DNA of 64,000 nt from an uncultured Maribacter sp. (GCA_947493885.1 CANLTE010000002.1:620001-684000), one strand, 5' to 3'. Counted from the first letter of the stretch, positions 42,493-51,663 are shown. The notes: generated by a model from the sequence alone, not told the origin. Numbers and translations: made by a program.

Positions 42493-43614
42493 ATGAAAGA
42501 GGATTTTTATGACATTCTAGGGCTTTCCAAAGGTGCTACTGCTACTGAAATAAAAAAGGCATATCGCAAAAAAGCAATTCAATATCATCCAGACAAAAAC
42601 CCTGGAGATGCTGAGGCAGAAGCTAACTTTAAAAAAGCAGCTGAAGCGTATGAAGTGTTAAGCGATGCAGATAAAAAAGCTAGATACGATCAATATGGTC
42701 ATGCAGCCTTTGAAGGCGGCGGCGGTTTTGGTGGAGGCGGAATGAACATGGATGATATCTTTAGTCAGTTTGGAGATATTTTCGGTGGAGCTTTTGGCGG
42801 TGGGGGCTTTAGCGGTTTTGGTGGTTTTGGCGGTGGAGGTCAACGAAGAGTAAAAGGAAGTAACCTTAGAATTCGAGTTAAACTTACCCTTGAAGAAGTT
42901 GCTAATGGTGTAGAGAAAAAAGTGAAAGTTCGTAGAAAAAAGCAAGCTTCTGGAGTTACATATAAAACATGCACAACATGTGGAGGAAGCGGACAAGTAA
43001 CTAAAATACAAAATACAATTCTTGGCCGAATGCAAACAGCTGCTGCATGTAGTGCATGTAGCGGAAGTGGTCAGATTATTGATAAAAGACCAAGTGACGC
43101 AGATGCTCAGGGATTAAAAGTTGAAGAAGAAACAGTTTCTATAAACATTCCTGCTGGTGTAGAAGAAGGTATGCAGTTAAAAGTGCCAGGAAAAGGAAAT
43201 GAAGCCCCAGGGAATGGTATTTCGGGAGATTTATTGGTTGCCATAGAAACGGTTGATCATGATACTTTAAAACGTGAAGGAGATAACCTTCATTACGATT
43301 TATATATTAGTTTTTCTGATGCTGTTTTAGGTACTTCAAAAGAGATTGATGCCGTTGGAGGTAAGGTGCGTATTAAATTAGAACCAGGAATTCAGTCTGG
43401 AAAAATATTGAGGTTGAGAGGAAAAGGAATTTCTAGTATCAATGGGTATGGTAGTGGCGATTTATTGGTTCATGTAAACGTTTGGACTCCTAAAGAATTG
43501 AATAAAGAGCAGAGAGTCTTTTTTGAGAGTATGAAGGATAATGACAACTTTGAACCTAAACCAGAGAAGTCAGATAAGTCATTTTTTGAGAAGGTAAAAG
43601 ACATGTTCTCATAA
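42493..43614 (+). CDS. dnaJ: Molecular chaperone DnaJ with single-centre zinc domain
   Basis: A 373-residue Hsp40. The J domain is at 1-70 with His32-Pro33-Asp34, and the Gly/Phe-rich linker at about 74-118. The zinc region has only two CxxCxGxG motifs (Cys160/163 in CTTCGGSG and Cys186/189 in CSACSGSG) instead of the usual four, so only one zinc centre is expected. The two substrate-binding beta domains and the C-terminal dimer region follow. The halved zinc domain is a lineage feature of flavobacterial DnaJ. It is second in the grpE operon and followed by tandem hairpins. Confidence 0.95.
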   Translation: MKEDFYDILGLSKGATATEIKKAYRKKAIQYHPDKNPGDAEAEANFKKAAEAYEVLSDADKKARYDQYGHAAFEGGGGFGGGGMNMDDIFSQFGDIFGGAFGGGGFSGFGGFGGGGQRRVKGSNLRIRVKLTLEEVANGVEKKVKVRRKKQASGVTYKTCTTCGGSGQVTKIQNTILGRMQTAAACSACSGSGQIIDKRPSDADAQGLKVEEETVSINIPAGVEEGMQLKVPGKGNEAPGNGISGDLLVAIETVDHDTLKREGDNLHYDLYISFSDAVLGTSKEIDAVGGKVRIKLEPGIQSGKILRLRGKGISSINGYGSGDLLVHVNVWTPKELNKEQRVFFESMKDNDNFEPKPEKSDKSFFEKVKDMFS

Positions 43615-43654
43615 CTAATATTTAATAGAATAAAATAAAAAATGTATATTTGAG

Positions 43655-43690
43655 TAGATGTTGATTAAACAACATCTATTTTCTTTTTCA
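43655..43690 (+). terminator. First dnaJ terminator hairpin
   Basis: A 9-bp perfect stem followed by TTTTCTTTTTC. Confidence 0.65.
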
Positions 43691-43703
43691 TAGCAATTTT
43701 TTT

Positions 43704-43739
43704 CCCATCCTTAATTTATTGAGGGTGGGTTTTGTTTTT
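43704..43739 (+). terminator. Second hairpin terminator
   Basis: An 8-bp stem CCCATCCT / AGGGTGGG (one G-T pair) with a T-rich tail. Confidence 0.65.
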
Positions 43740-43817
43740 AAAACGGTACTTCCTAATATTTCTGTAAATAGATAAAGGGTTTTAATCCATTTACATATCT
43801 TTGAAAAAATCGTCTAC

Positions 43818-44759
43818 ATGAATAGTATTTTGGTCACTAAAGAGGTTACCAAACAATATGGAAACTATACTGCTTTAAACAAAGTTTCCCTAGAAATTCC
43901 CAAGAATAGCATTTATGGTCTTTTAGGACCAAATGGAGCTGGAAAAACTACTTTGATTCGTATTATAAATCAAATAACACACCCAGATCAAGGTGAGGTC
44001 TTTTTTGATGGAGAAAAATTAAAACCACATCACGTTAGTAATATTGGTTATTTGCCTGAGGAGAGAGGGTTGTATAAAAGTATGAAAGTAGGCGAGCAGG
44101 CGCTTTACCTAGCCCAGTTAAAAGGAATGGAAGGCTCGGAGGCTAAAAAGCGCCTTAAAATGTGGTTTGATAGATTTGAAATTGGAAGTTGGTGGAATAA
44201 AAAAGTGCAGGAACTTTCAAAGGGTATGGCGCAAAAAGTACAGTTTATTGTTACCGTATTACATCAGCCTAAATTATTGATTTTTGATGAACCCTTTAGT
44301 GGTTTTGACCCCATTAATGCCAATATTATTAAAGATGAAATTATAAAATTAAAGGAGAATGGAACATCAATAATTTTTTCAACCCACAGAATGGAATCTG
44401 TGGAAGAGTTGTGTGAGTATATTGCTTTAATACATAAGTCTGAAAAAATATTAGATGGTAAACTTTCCGATATTAAAAGAGCCTATAAAAACAATGTCTT
44501 CGAGGCATCATTATTAATAAAAAATACAGAGTCTAAAGATGTAATCTTGGGATTAAAAAATAAGTATAACATTATAACATCAAATTTCGATAACTCTGAA
44601 AATCAGTTGAATTTTTCTGTGCAATTACCATCCAATAGTTCAAGTGAAATAGTGTCGTACCTAAATTCTTTGGGTAATATCATTAATTTCCAAGAAACTA
44701 TTCCGTCAGCAAACGAAATATTTATTAAAACGATACAAAGCAAAGGTGTGCATGAATAA
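43818..44759 (+). CDS. ABC transporter ATP-binding protein (NatA-like)
   Basis: A 313-residue cytosolic ATPase. Walker A is GPNGAGKTT, the signature region is QELSKGMAQKVQF (an LSGGQ variant), and Walker B is LLIFDEPFSG, with a final STHR switch His. The C-terminal 80 residues form the extra domain of Na+ or drug exporters of the NatAB type. It overlaps its permease gene by eight bases (ATG at 44752). Substrate unknown. Confidence 0.94.
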   Translation: MNSILVTKEVTKQYGNYTALNKVSLEIPKNSIYGLLGPNGAGKTTLIRIINQITHPDQGEVFFDGEKLKPHHVSNIGYLPEERGLYKSMKVGEQALYLAQLKGMEGSEAKKRLKMWFDRFEIGSWWNKKVQELSKGMAQKVQFIVTVLHQPKLLIFDEPFSGFDPINANIIKDEIIKLKENGTSIIFSTHRMESVEELCEYIALIHKSEKILDGKLSDIKRAYKNNVFEASLLIKNTESKDVILGLKNKYNIITSNFDNSENQLNFSVQLPSNSSSEIVSYLNSLGNIINFQETIPSANEIFIKTIQSKGVHE

Positions 44760-46080
44760 ATTAAAGCTTATTATCAAAAGAGAGTATTTAGCAAAGGTTC
44801 GTAATAAGTCGTTCGTGGTAATGACCTTTTTGAGTCCAATACTAATGGTTGGGATGGTAGTTTTAATAGCGTATTTAACCAAAGTAAATAATGACGAAAA
44901 AAAGGTAATAGCTGTTTTGAACGAAAGCAACTTTTTTTCAAATGAATTTTTATCTACAGAAACAACTTCTTATATAAACTTTAAGAATACCTCACTTGAA
45001 GCGGCTAAGGATTCTGCCATTAGTCTGGAATACCACGGTTTACTTTATATTCCACATAAAAGTAATCTTAAAAAAGTATCTCAAAATACAGTTTTTTATA
45101 CTAAAGAAAGTTCAAGCTTAGAAACATTAAGTGTCTTAGAAGGTGTTTTTCAAGATCGCTTACGAGAGGAAAATTTAAGAGAACTAGGGGTTTCGCCTAA
45201 AGAGTATGCATCTATTAATTCAACGTTTGCAATTAACACGGAAACTTTTGGAGGAGAAAAGAGTATTAAGGGTGTTAATGAAATAAAAGCTATAATAGGA
45301 GGGGCCTTTGGTTATTTAATAATGATGTTCATTATTATATATGGAGGTTTTGTAATGCGTAGTGTTATTGAAGAAAAAACAAGTAGAATAATTGAGGTTA
45401 TAATTTCTTCTGTTAAGCCTTTTCAATTAATGCTAGGTAAAATCATAGGAACTTCGTTAGCAGGAATTACGCAATTTGTTATTTGGGTAGTTTCGGGGCT
45501 AATATTAATGTTGGTGGCTTTTGCTATTTTTGGAATAGACCCCAATATTTTGGTGGAAGGCCAGAATGTTATGCCTGGGGTAGATACTTCAATTTCAACC
45601 GAGGGAGAAATGTTTGAAGTATATTTAAAGGAAGTTTTTAAATTACCATGGTTAACGCTAATCTTCTTTTTTATTGTTTACTTTTTGTTAGGGTATTTAA
45701 TTTATAGTTCTATTTATGCTGCAATTGGAGCAGCGGTGGATAATGAAACAGATACACAACAGTTTATTTTTCCTGTGATACTTCCGCTAATGTTGGCTAT
45801 TTATGTTGGTTTCTTTTCGGTTTTTAGTAATCCGCATGGTCCTATTGCGGTTGGATTTTCGTTATTTCCGTTAACATCTCCAATAGTTATGTTAATGCGT
45901 TTACCAAGTGGAATAGGAGAGGAAGGAGTTGCTTTGTGGCAATTAATTTTATCTATTTTAATATTGATTTTAACCTTTATAGCTATAGTATGGTTTGCAG
46001 CTAAAATATATAGAATAGGAATATTAATGTATGGTAAAAAACCTAGTTATAAAGAAATTTTTAAATGGTTGAAATATTAA
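44752..46080 (+). CDS. ABC exporter permease (NatB-like)
   Basis: A 442-residue permease of the ABC-2 type: one N-terminal helix (about 20-45), a large extracytoplasmic domain (about 45-180), then five helices. The start IIKREYLAKVRNKSFVVMT and EEKTSRIIEVIISSVKPFQLMLGKI are typical of the NatB/YhaP group. It is translated with the ATPase through the overlap ATGAATAA. It probably exports sodium, drugs or another small molecule. An in-frame GTG two codons earlier is less likely. Confidence 0.92.
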   Translation: MNKLKLIIKREYLAKVRNKSFVVMTFLSPILMVGMVVLIAYLTKVNNDEKKVIAVLNESNFFSNEFLSTETTSYINFKNTSLEAAKDSAISLEYHGLLYIPHKSNLKKVSQNTVFYTKESSSLETLSVLEGVFQDRLREENLRELGVSPKEYASINSTFAINTETFGGEKSIKGVNEIKAIIGGAFGYLIMMFIIIYGGFVMRSVIEEKTSRIIEVIISSVKPFQLMLGKIIGTSLAGITQFVIWVVSGLILMLVAFAIFGIDPNILVEGQNVMPGVDTSISTEGEMFEVYLKEVFKLPWLTLIFFFIVYFLLGYLIYSSIYAAIGAAVDNETDTQQFIFPVILPLMLAIYVGFFSVFSNPHGPIAVGFSLFPLTSPIVMLMRLPSGIGEEGVALWQLILSILILILTFIAIVWFAAKIYRIGILMYGKKPSYKEIFKWLKY

Positions 46081-46181
46081 TCACTATAGTTGTGTTATTA
46101 TTTAATTGGTAAGGTTTTTGTTTTACAACTATTAATTAAGAAGAGGAAGGTTTGTAAAGTTTCAATTTTAAAAAAGTAATT

Positions 46182-47345
46182 ATGTCAAAAATATTAGTGA
46201 TAGAAGATGAATCTTCCATTAGAAGAGTGTTAGTTAAAATTCTATCAGAAGAAAATGATACTTATAAAGTTTCAGAAGCTGAGGATGGATTAAAGGGAAT
46301 TGAGGCAATAAAAGATAACGATTATGATTTGGTATTGTGCGATATTAAAATGCCAAAAATGGATGGGGTTGATGTTTTAGAAGCTGCGACAAAAATAAAA
46401 CCAGAAATCCCTTTTATAATGATTTCTGGTCATGGAGATTTGGATACGGCGGTAAATACCATGCGAATGGGGGCTTTTGACTACATATCTAAACCACCAG
46501 ATTTAAATAGATTACTTACAGCTGTTCGTAATGCTTTGGACCGTAAAGAACTTGTGGTCGAAAATAAAAAACTAAAGAAAAAAGTAAGTAAGAATTATGA
46601 AATGATTGGTAACAGTAAAGAAATTTCTGTTATCAAAGATATGATAGAAAAGGTTGCTCCAACCGATGCACGCGTTTTAATAACAGGTTCTAATGGAACA
46701 GGTAAAGAGCTTGTAGCGCACTGGATTCATGAAAAAAGTGAAAGAAGTTCGGCGCCTTTTATTGAGGTTAATTGTGCCGCGATTCCGTCTGAATTGATAG
46801 AGAGTGAGTTGTTTGGTCATGTTAAAGGAGCCTTTACTTCTGCAGTAAAAGATAGAGCAGGTAAGTTTGAAGCTGCAAATAAAGGGACTATTTTCTTAGA
46901 TGAAATTGGAGATATGAGCCTTTCAGCACAGGCAAAAGTATTAAGAGCCTTGCAAGAAAGTAAAATTTCACGTGTTGGTACGGATAAAGATATAAAAGTG
47001 GATGTTAGAGTTATTGCGGCAACAAACAAAAATTTAAAACAAGAAATAGCTGACGGTAAGTTTCGCGAAGATTTGTATCACAGACTGGCAGTAATTTTAA
47101 TAAAAGTACCTGCTTTAAATGATAGAAGGAATGATATTCCGTTGTTAATTAATCACTTTTCTGAAAAAATTGCTTCTGAACAAGGTGTTGGAGTTAAAAC
47201 GTTTTCCGATAAAGCGGTTAGTTTACTTAAAAATTATGATTGGACAGGTAATATTCGAGAACTTAGAAATGTGGTAGAAAGGTTAATAATACTAGGTGGA
47301 AAAGAAGTTACGGAAGAGGATGTTAAATTATTTGCTAGTAAGTAA
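46182..47345 (+). CDS. NtrC-type response regulator lacking a DNA-binding domain
   Basis: A 387-residue protein with a receiver domain (1-120, phospho-acceptor Asp54) and a sigma54-type AAA+ domain (about 140-385). The latter has Walker A GSNGTGKE (169-176) and Walker B GTIFLDEIGD (235-244). Where the sigma-54 contact loop GAFTGA is expected it reads GAFTSA (216-221). The protein ends 20 residues after NIRELRNVVERLI, so the usual C-terminal Fis-type HTH is absent. It may act from solution. The cognate sensor kinase is not adjacent. Its 3' end meets a bidirectional hairpin. Confidence 0.9.
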   Translation: MSKILVIEDESSIRRVLVKILSEENDTYKVSEAEDGLKGIEAIKDNDYDLVLCDIKMPKMDGVDVLEAATKIKPEIPFIMISGHGDLDTAVNTMRMGAFDYISKPPDLNRLLTAVRNALDRKELVVENKKLKKKVSKNYEMIGNSKEISVIKDMIEKVAPTDARVLITGSNGTGKELVAHWIHEKSERSSAPFIEVNCAAIPSELIESELFGHVKGAFTSAVKDRAGKFEAANKGTIFLDEIGDMSLSAQAKVLRALQESKISRVGTDKDIKVDVRVIAATNKNLKQEIADGKFREDLYHRLAVILIKVPALNDRRNDIPLLINHFSEKIASEQGVGVKTFSDKAVSLLKNYDWTGNIRELRNVVERLIILGGKEVTEEDVKLFASK

Positions 47346-47365
47346 ATGTTAGGAAAAGAAAAATA

Positions 47366-47404
47366 AAGTTAGAAGGTTGCTATTGACATCCTTCTAACTT
47401 TTTT
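47366..47404. terminator. Terminator overlapping the next gene's stop
   Basis: The 11-bp stem AAGTTAGAAGG / CCTTCTAACTT with a T tract on the plus side. Its loop contains the stop codon of the minus-strand gene at 47380. Confidence 0.8.
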
Positions 47405-48069
47405 AGCGCCTGAGCAGTTATGTTTTTGGTTTTTAGATTATAATATTTTTTTCCTTCAGATAAATTAGATTTAAGCAATTCTTGTTCACAATGTTGGTAA
47501 ACTCTTAGAGCAAATGCTCTAGCATCATTACAGCTTACAGTATTTATGATATTATCAAGAGATTCTTTGTAGCTAACAAGCGAATCATCAATTTTTTTCT
47601 CAAGTAATTTTCCTTCTACTATTTTTATTGTTTTAGGAGCATTTTTAGTTTCAGCAGTATTCATTGCTAATACATCATTACTATAGGGACTTTCGCTATC
47701 GTAGGTTTTAAGTGCCTCTAAACTTAAATCTGCGTTTTCTAATGCTTTTGACAATAGTAGTTTTGATCCATTTAACGAAGATGCTCTAGTAGCAGCAATT
47801 AAATTTTTAAGTCCTTCTTCCATATTAGCCACAGCATAATCGCAGCCACAGTCCTTCATTTGATTTTTGGACTTTTCAATTGCATTTAAAGCTTTATAAG
47901 TGAAAAAACGAGCTTTGTTAAGGTCGTTTTCTGCAAGTGCTTTTTTAGTTTGAGATTTTACATAGCCAATATTAGAACCCACATATTCGCACGCCTTACT
48001 AAGTTTTATCTTAAAAGACGAGAATACTAAAAGCACTATTAGCAACCATACGACATTATACTTCTTCAT
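47380..48069 (-). CDS. Exported helical protein of unknown function
   Basis: A 229-residue exported protein (signal MKKYNVVWLLIVLLVFSSFK) that is almost wholly helical with TPR-like pairs (ARFFTYKALNAIEKSKNQ, SKLLLSKALENADLSLEAL) and five cysteines, including DCGCDY. No lipobox is convincing. A TAACTTTG element lies 34 bases upstream (48103-48110). I do not recognise a family; it may be a periplasmic helical-repeat protein. Function unknown. Confidence 0.75.
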   Translation of the reverse strand: MKKYNVVWLLIVLLVFSSFKIKLSKACEYVGSNIGYVKSQTKKALAENDLNKARFFTYKALNAIEKSKNQMKDCGCDYAVANMEEGLKNLIAATRASSLNGSKLLLSKALENADLSLEALKTYDSESPYSNDVLAMNTAETKNAPKTIKIVEGKLLEKKIDDSLVSYKESLDNIINTVSCNDARAFALRVYQHCEQELLKSNLSEGKKYYNLKTKNITAQALKKLEGCQ

Positions 48070-48102
48070 AATTATTGTAAAATTTGGGACTATTTACAAA
48101 TG

Positions 48103-48110
48103 CAAAGTTA
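48103..48110 (-). promoter_or_regulatory. -7 promoter element of the helical protein gene
   Basis: The minus strand reads TAACTTTG, matching TAnnTTTG. Confidence 0.45.
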
Positions 48111-48255
48111 AAGCGCAACGAGTATTTTCTCCTATTTTTTCGATATATAACGGATAAAACTCTTTATTTTGATAAACCTTTGTTTTTAATAGATGAACTG
48201 CTGTTTTTTTTAACATTAAAAGGCATTTCATCGATAAAAAATTTTATATTTCGCT

Positions 48256-49140
48256 ATGAATCAGATAGAAATAAACAAATATAAAGCGAATCAAGACTTT
48301 AAGTTAACGGCGCATAATACCTATGAAGATTTTGATAAAACGGATAAAGAGTTAAAAAAAATACTTAAAGAAGTTCGTAAAGAATTAGGAGAGTTTCAAG
48401 ATACCTTGTATGCACATGGTAAATATGGTGTTTTAGTATGCTTGCAAGGCATGGATACTTCTGGCAAAGATAGCTTGATTCGGGAGGTGTTTAAAGATTT
48501 TAATGTTAGCGGAGTTCAAGTTCATAGTTTTAAAGTGCCAACCGAGTTGGAGTTAAAGCATGATTATTTGTGGAGGCATTATATAGCTTTACCAGCGAAA
48601 GGTAAATTTGGAGTTTTTAACCGTACTCATTATGAGAATGTTTTAGTAACTAAAGTACACCCAGAATATATTTTAGGAGAACAATTACCAGGTATACATA
48701 GCGTAGCAGATATTGATGAACAATTTTGGAAAAAAAGGTACGAGAGTATCAACAATTTTGAACAAAACCTATTTGAAAACGGAACAATTATGTTTAAGTT
48801 TTTCCTGAACTTATCCAAAGAGGAGCAACGAAAAAGGCTGTTGAGAAGATTAGAAATAAAAGAAAAACATTGGAAATTTTCTCCTGGAGATTTAAAAGAA
48901 CGTAAACTTTGGGATGCATATCAAAATTGCTACGAAGATGCAATTCAAAAAACTTCTAAACCAAATACTCCTTGGCATGTAGTTCCTGCTGACAATAAAA
49001 ATGCTGCTAGAATAATTGTTGCAAATATTTTACTACAGACACTAAAAAAGTATAATGATATTAAAGAGCCGGAGCTTGATGAAAAAATAAGAGTTAACTT
49101 AGAAACGTATAAAAATCAGTTGCGAAATGAAGGTAATTAA
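48256..49140 (+). CDS. ppk2: Polyphosphate kinase 2 family protein
   Basis: A 294-residue PPK2 enzyme of the phosphotransferase subgroup (TIGR03709-like). Walker A is LQGMDTSGKDS (about 63-73), and the lid/Walker B segment is GVFNRTHYENVLV (about 119-131). A C-terminal segment DNKNAARIIVANILL is also conserved. It moves phosphate between polyphosphate and nucleoside mono- or diphosphates; the direction and nucleotide are not readable. Its last 14 bases overlap the start of the M28 peptidase gene, so translation is coupled. Confidence 0.92.
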   Translation: MNQIEINKYKANQDFKLTAHNTYEDFDKTDKELKKILKEVRKELGEFQDTLYAHGKYGVLVCLQGMDTSGKDSLIREVFKDFNVSGVQVHSFKVPTELELKHDYLWRHYIALPAKGKFGVFNRTHYENVLVTKVHPEYILGEQLPGIHSVADIDEQFWKKRYESINNFEQNLFENGTIMFKFFLNLSKEEQRKRLLRRLEIKEKHWKFSPGDLKERKLWDAYQNCYEDAIQKTSKPNTPWHVVPADNKNAARIIVANILLQTLKKYNDIKEPELDEKIRVNLETYKNQLRNEGN

Positions 49141-50530
49141 TAGAATTGTAATAGCTCTTTTTTTCATTAGTACAATCTCCCATGCACAAAAAACAGATGA
49201 AGAACAATTAAAAGCAATTTATGATTTGTCATTGATAAAGGGTCAGGGGTATGAATGGTTGAATCATTTGTCAAATCAAATTGGTGGACGCTTGTCTGGT
49301 TCCTATCAGGCTCAGCAGGCCGTTGAATATACAAAAGAACAATTAGAGTCTTTGGGAGTAGATAGGGTTTGGCTTCAACCGGTAATGGTTCCAAAATGGG
49401 TTCGTGGTACACCAGAGTTTGCCTATTTTGAAACTTCACCAGGGCATACAACTAATGTGCCAATATGTGCTTTAGGAGGTTCAATTGCAACCGCTATCAC
49501 TGGATTAAAGGCTAATATCGTTGAGGTTAATGGTATAGAAGAATTAAAGGCTCTGGGGAAGGATAAGGTTAGTGGAAAAATAGTTTTTTACAATAGACCC
49601 ATGGAGCCTACTTTAATAAGCACTTTTGCATCATATTCGGGTTGTGTAGATCAACGTTATTCTGGAGCTGCTGAAGCTGGAAAATTAGGTGCTGTAGGCG
49701 TTATAGTTAGATCTGTTAATTTACGTTTGGACGATTACCCGCATACTGGATCAATGGCATATGGAGACATTCCTACGGAGGAAAGAATTCCTGCTGCTGC
49801 AATTAGTACTAATGGAGCAGAACTATTGAGTGCAACCTTGAAATTAAATCCAGAAATTAAATTCTATTTTAAACAAAATTGTAAGCAGTTTAAGGATGTA
49901 GAATCATATAATGTAATAGCAGAAATTACAGGAAGTACGCATCCAAAAGAAGTTATGATTGTTGGCGGACATTTGGATTCATGGGATTTAGGTGATGGAT
50001 CTCACGATGATGGAGCTGGAGTAGTACAAAGCATGGATGTGTTAAGGTTATTAAAGGAAACAGGTTATAAGCCTAAAAGAACCATTAGAGTTGTGCTTTT
50101 TATGAATGAAGAAAACGGGCTTAGAGGAGGAAATAAATACGCTGAGGTTGCTAAAAATAAAAATGAGAATCATGTATTTGCCTTAGAGAGTGATTCTGGA
50201 GGATTTACTCCAAGAGGCTTTTCTTTTGATTGTTCTGAAGAAAATTTGGAACAGGTTAAAAGTTGGTCTAAATTATTTGAACCTTATTTAATTCACATGT
50301 TTGTGAAAGGGTACGCTGGGGCCGATATTGGCCCCCTTAAAGATGATAAAATGGTACTAGCGGGGTTAATGCCAGATTCACAACGCTATTTTGATCATCA
50401 TCATGCAGCTAACGACACTTTTGAACACGTAAATAAAAGAGAACTACAGTTAGGGGCAGCTAGTATGGCAAGTTTGGTTTACCTTTTTGATAAATACGGA
50501 ATAGTTTTACCTGCTAAAATTAAGGGTTAA
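49127..50530 (+). CDS. Exported M28 family metallopeptidase
   Basis: A 467-residue aminopeptidase-type M28 peptidase with a signal peptide (MKVINRIVIALFFISTISHAQ). A PA domain insert lies at about 130-260. The di-zinc ligands are visible: GGHLDSWDLGDGSHDDGAG (His and Asp), NEENGLRGG (catalytic and ligand Glu), ESDSGG (Asp) and HHHAANDTF (His). It releases amino acids from peptides in the periplasm or outside. Its start overlaps the ppk2 gene by 14 bases. Confidence 0.93.
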   Translation: MKVINRIVIALFFISTISHAQKTDEEQLKAIYDLSLIKGQGYEWLNHLSNQIGGRLSGSYQAQQAVEYTKEQLESLGVDRVWLQPVMVPKWVRGTPEFAYFETSPGHTTNVPICALGGSIATAITGLKANIVEVNGIEELKALGKDKVSGKIVFYNRPMEPTLISTFASYSGCVDQRYSGAAEAGKLGAVGVIVRSVNLRLDDYPHTGSMAYGDIPTEERIPAAAISTNGAELLSATLKLNPEIKFYFKQNCKQFKDVESYNVIAEITGSTHPKEVMIVGGHLDSWDLGDGSHDDGAGVVQSMDVLRLLKETGYKPKRTIRVVLFMNEENGLRGGNKYAEVAKNKNENHVFALESDSGGFTPRGFSFDCSEENLEQVKSWSKLFEPYLIHMFVKGYAGADIGPLKDDKMVLAGLMPDSQRYFDHHHAANDTFEHVNKRELQLGAASMASLVYLFDKYGIVLPAKIKG

Positions 50531-50601
50531 CGGGTTAAAAAAGAAATGACCTGTAAGAATGGTGTAAAGTAACATTATTATAAACTGAGAACTTATTTTA
50601 G

Positions 50602-50609
50602 TATCTTTG
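50602..50609 (+). promoter_or_regulatory. -7 promoter element of the cyclophilin-FKBP gene
   Basis: TATCTTTG matches TAnnTTTG, 23 bases before the ATG. Confidence 0.45.
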
Positions 50610-50631
50610 CCGCTCATTTAAAAATAGCATT

Positions 50632-51564
50632 ATGCAAGACGGCATTTACGCAAAATTCAATACTACAAAAGGTGAGGTTTTAGTAAAACTTACTCATGAT
50701 TTAACTCCGGGAACTGTTGGCAATTTTGTTGCATTGGCAGAAGGTAAAATGGAGAATACCGCTAAAAAACAAGGAGAGCCATATTATAACGGACTGAAAT
50801 TTCATAGAGTTATTCCTGATTTTATGATTCAAGGTGGTTGTCCTCTTGGAACAGGAACAGGTGATGCAGGTTATAAATTTGATGATGAATTTCATCCAGA
50901 ATTAAATCATAGTGAGCCAGGTGTATTGTCTATGGCAAATGCAGGACCAGGAACCAACGGAAGTCAGTTTTTTATAACTCATGTACCAACACCTTGGTTA
51001 GATAATAAACATACTGTATTTGGACATGTATCAGCAGGTCAAGAAGTGGTAGACGCTGTTGCACAAGGAGATACAATTGAATCTTTAGAAATTGTAAGAG
51101 TTGGTGCTGAAGCTGAAAAATGGGATGCTTTAGAGGCGTTTAAAGATTTTGCGAGCTCTGGGGAAAAACGTAAAGATGAAGAAAAGGCAAAGCAAGCTGC
51201 TGAGTTAGAAAAAGTTGCCGCTGGTTTTGACGAAACGACATCTGGTCTTCGTTATAAAATTATACAAAAAGGAGATGGAGCTAAAGCGGAAAGTGGAAAA
51301 GGAGTTTCTGTGCATTATGAAGGTTCCTTGTTAGATGGTCAAGTATTTGATTCGTCGTATAAACGTAACGATCCAATTAGTTTTCAATTGGGAGTTGGTC
51401 AAGTAATTCCAGGTTGGGATGAGGGCATTGGTCTTTTGCAGGTTGGAGATAAAGCTAGATTTGTAATACCATCTGAACTTGCTTACGGTAGTGCTGGAGC
51501 TGGCGGAGTTATTCCTCCAAATGCCACTTTAATTTTTGATGTTGAATTAATGAAAGTCGGATAG
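50632..51564 (+). CDS. Cyclophilin-FKBP fusion peptidyl-prolyl isomerase
   Basis: A 310-residue protein with two different isomerase domains. A cyclophilin domain covers about 1-165 (YYNGLKFHRVIPDFMIQGG, GTNGSQFFITHVPTPWLDNKH), then a charged helical linker (about 168-205, KRKDEEKAKQAAELEK) and an FKBP domain (about 208-310, VSVHYEGSLLDGQVFDSS, GVGQVIPGWDEGI, IPPNATLIFDVELM). Both catalytic pockets look intact. Such dual immunophilins are known from Flavobacterium and some protists. It acts in protein folding; no signal peptide is present, so it is cytosolic. Confidence 0.93.
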   Translation: MQDGIYAKFNTTKGEVLVKLTHDLTPGTVGNFVALAEGKMENTAKKQGEPYYNGLKFHRVIPDFMIQGGCPLGTGTGDAGYKFDDEFHPELNHSEPGVLSMANAGPGTNGSQFFITHVPTPWLDNKHTVFGHVSAGQEVVDAVAQGDTIESLEIVRVGAEAEKWDALEAFKDFASSGEKRKDEEKAKQAAELEKVAAGFDETTSGLRYKIIQKGDGAKAESGKGVSVHYEGSLLDGQVFDSSYKRNDPISFQLGVGQVIPGWDEGIGLLQVGDKARFVIPSELAYGSAGAGGVIPPNATLIFDVELMKVG

Positions 51565-51588
51565 TGGAGACAAACATATAAATAATAG

Positions 51589-51618
51589 AAAACCCTTACC
51601 ATATATGGTAAGGGTTTT
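51589..51618. terminator. Terminator after the PPIase gene
   Basis: AAAACCCTTACC-ATATAT-GGTAAGGGTTTT, a perfect 12-bp stem; it also closes the minus-strand side. Confidence 0.85.
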
Positions 51619-51663
51619 TCATTTTATCTTAGTTTATACATGTTAGGTGGTAACCTTGTATAA

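Larger units (their letters stand above)
43645..43739 (+). ncRNA. Candidate short RNA between dnaJ and the ABC gene
   Basis: TATATTTG (43645-43652) matches the -7 element. It precedes a perfect hairpin TAGATGTTG-ATTAAA-CAACATCTA (43655-43678) with a T tract and a second hairpin CCCATCCT/AGGGTGGG (43704-43729) with TTTTGTTTTT. A transcript starting near 43659 would be about 80 nt long. It could equally be two terminators for dnaJ. Confidence 0.35.

Noticed and set aside
42658-43035. 125-codon minus-strand reading frame
   Set aside because: Shadow of the Gly/Phe-rich low-complexity part of dnaJ.
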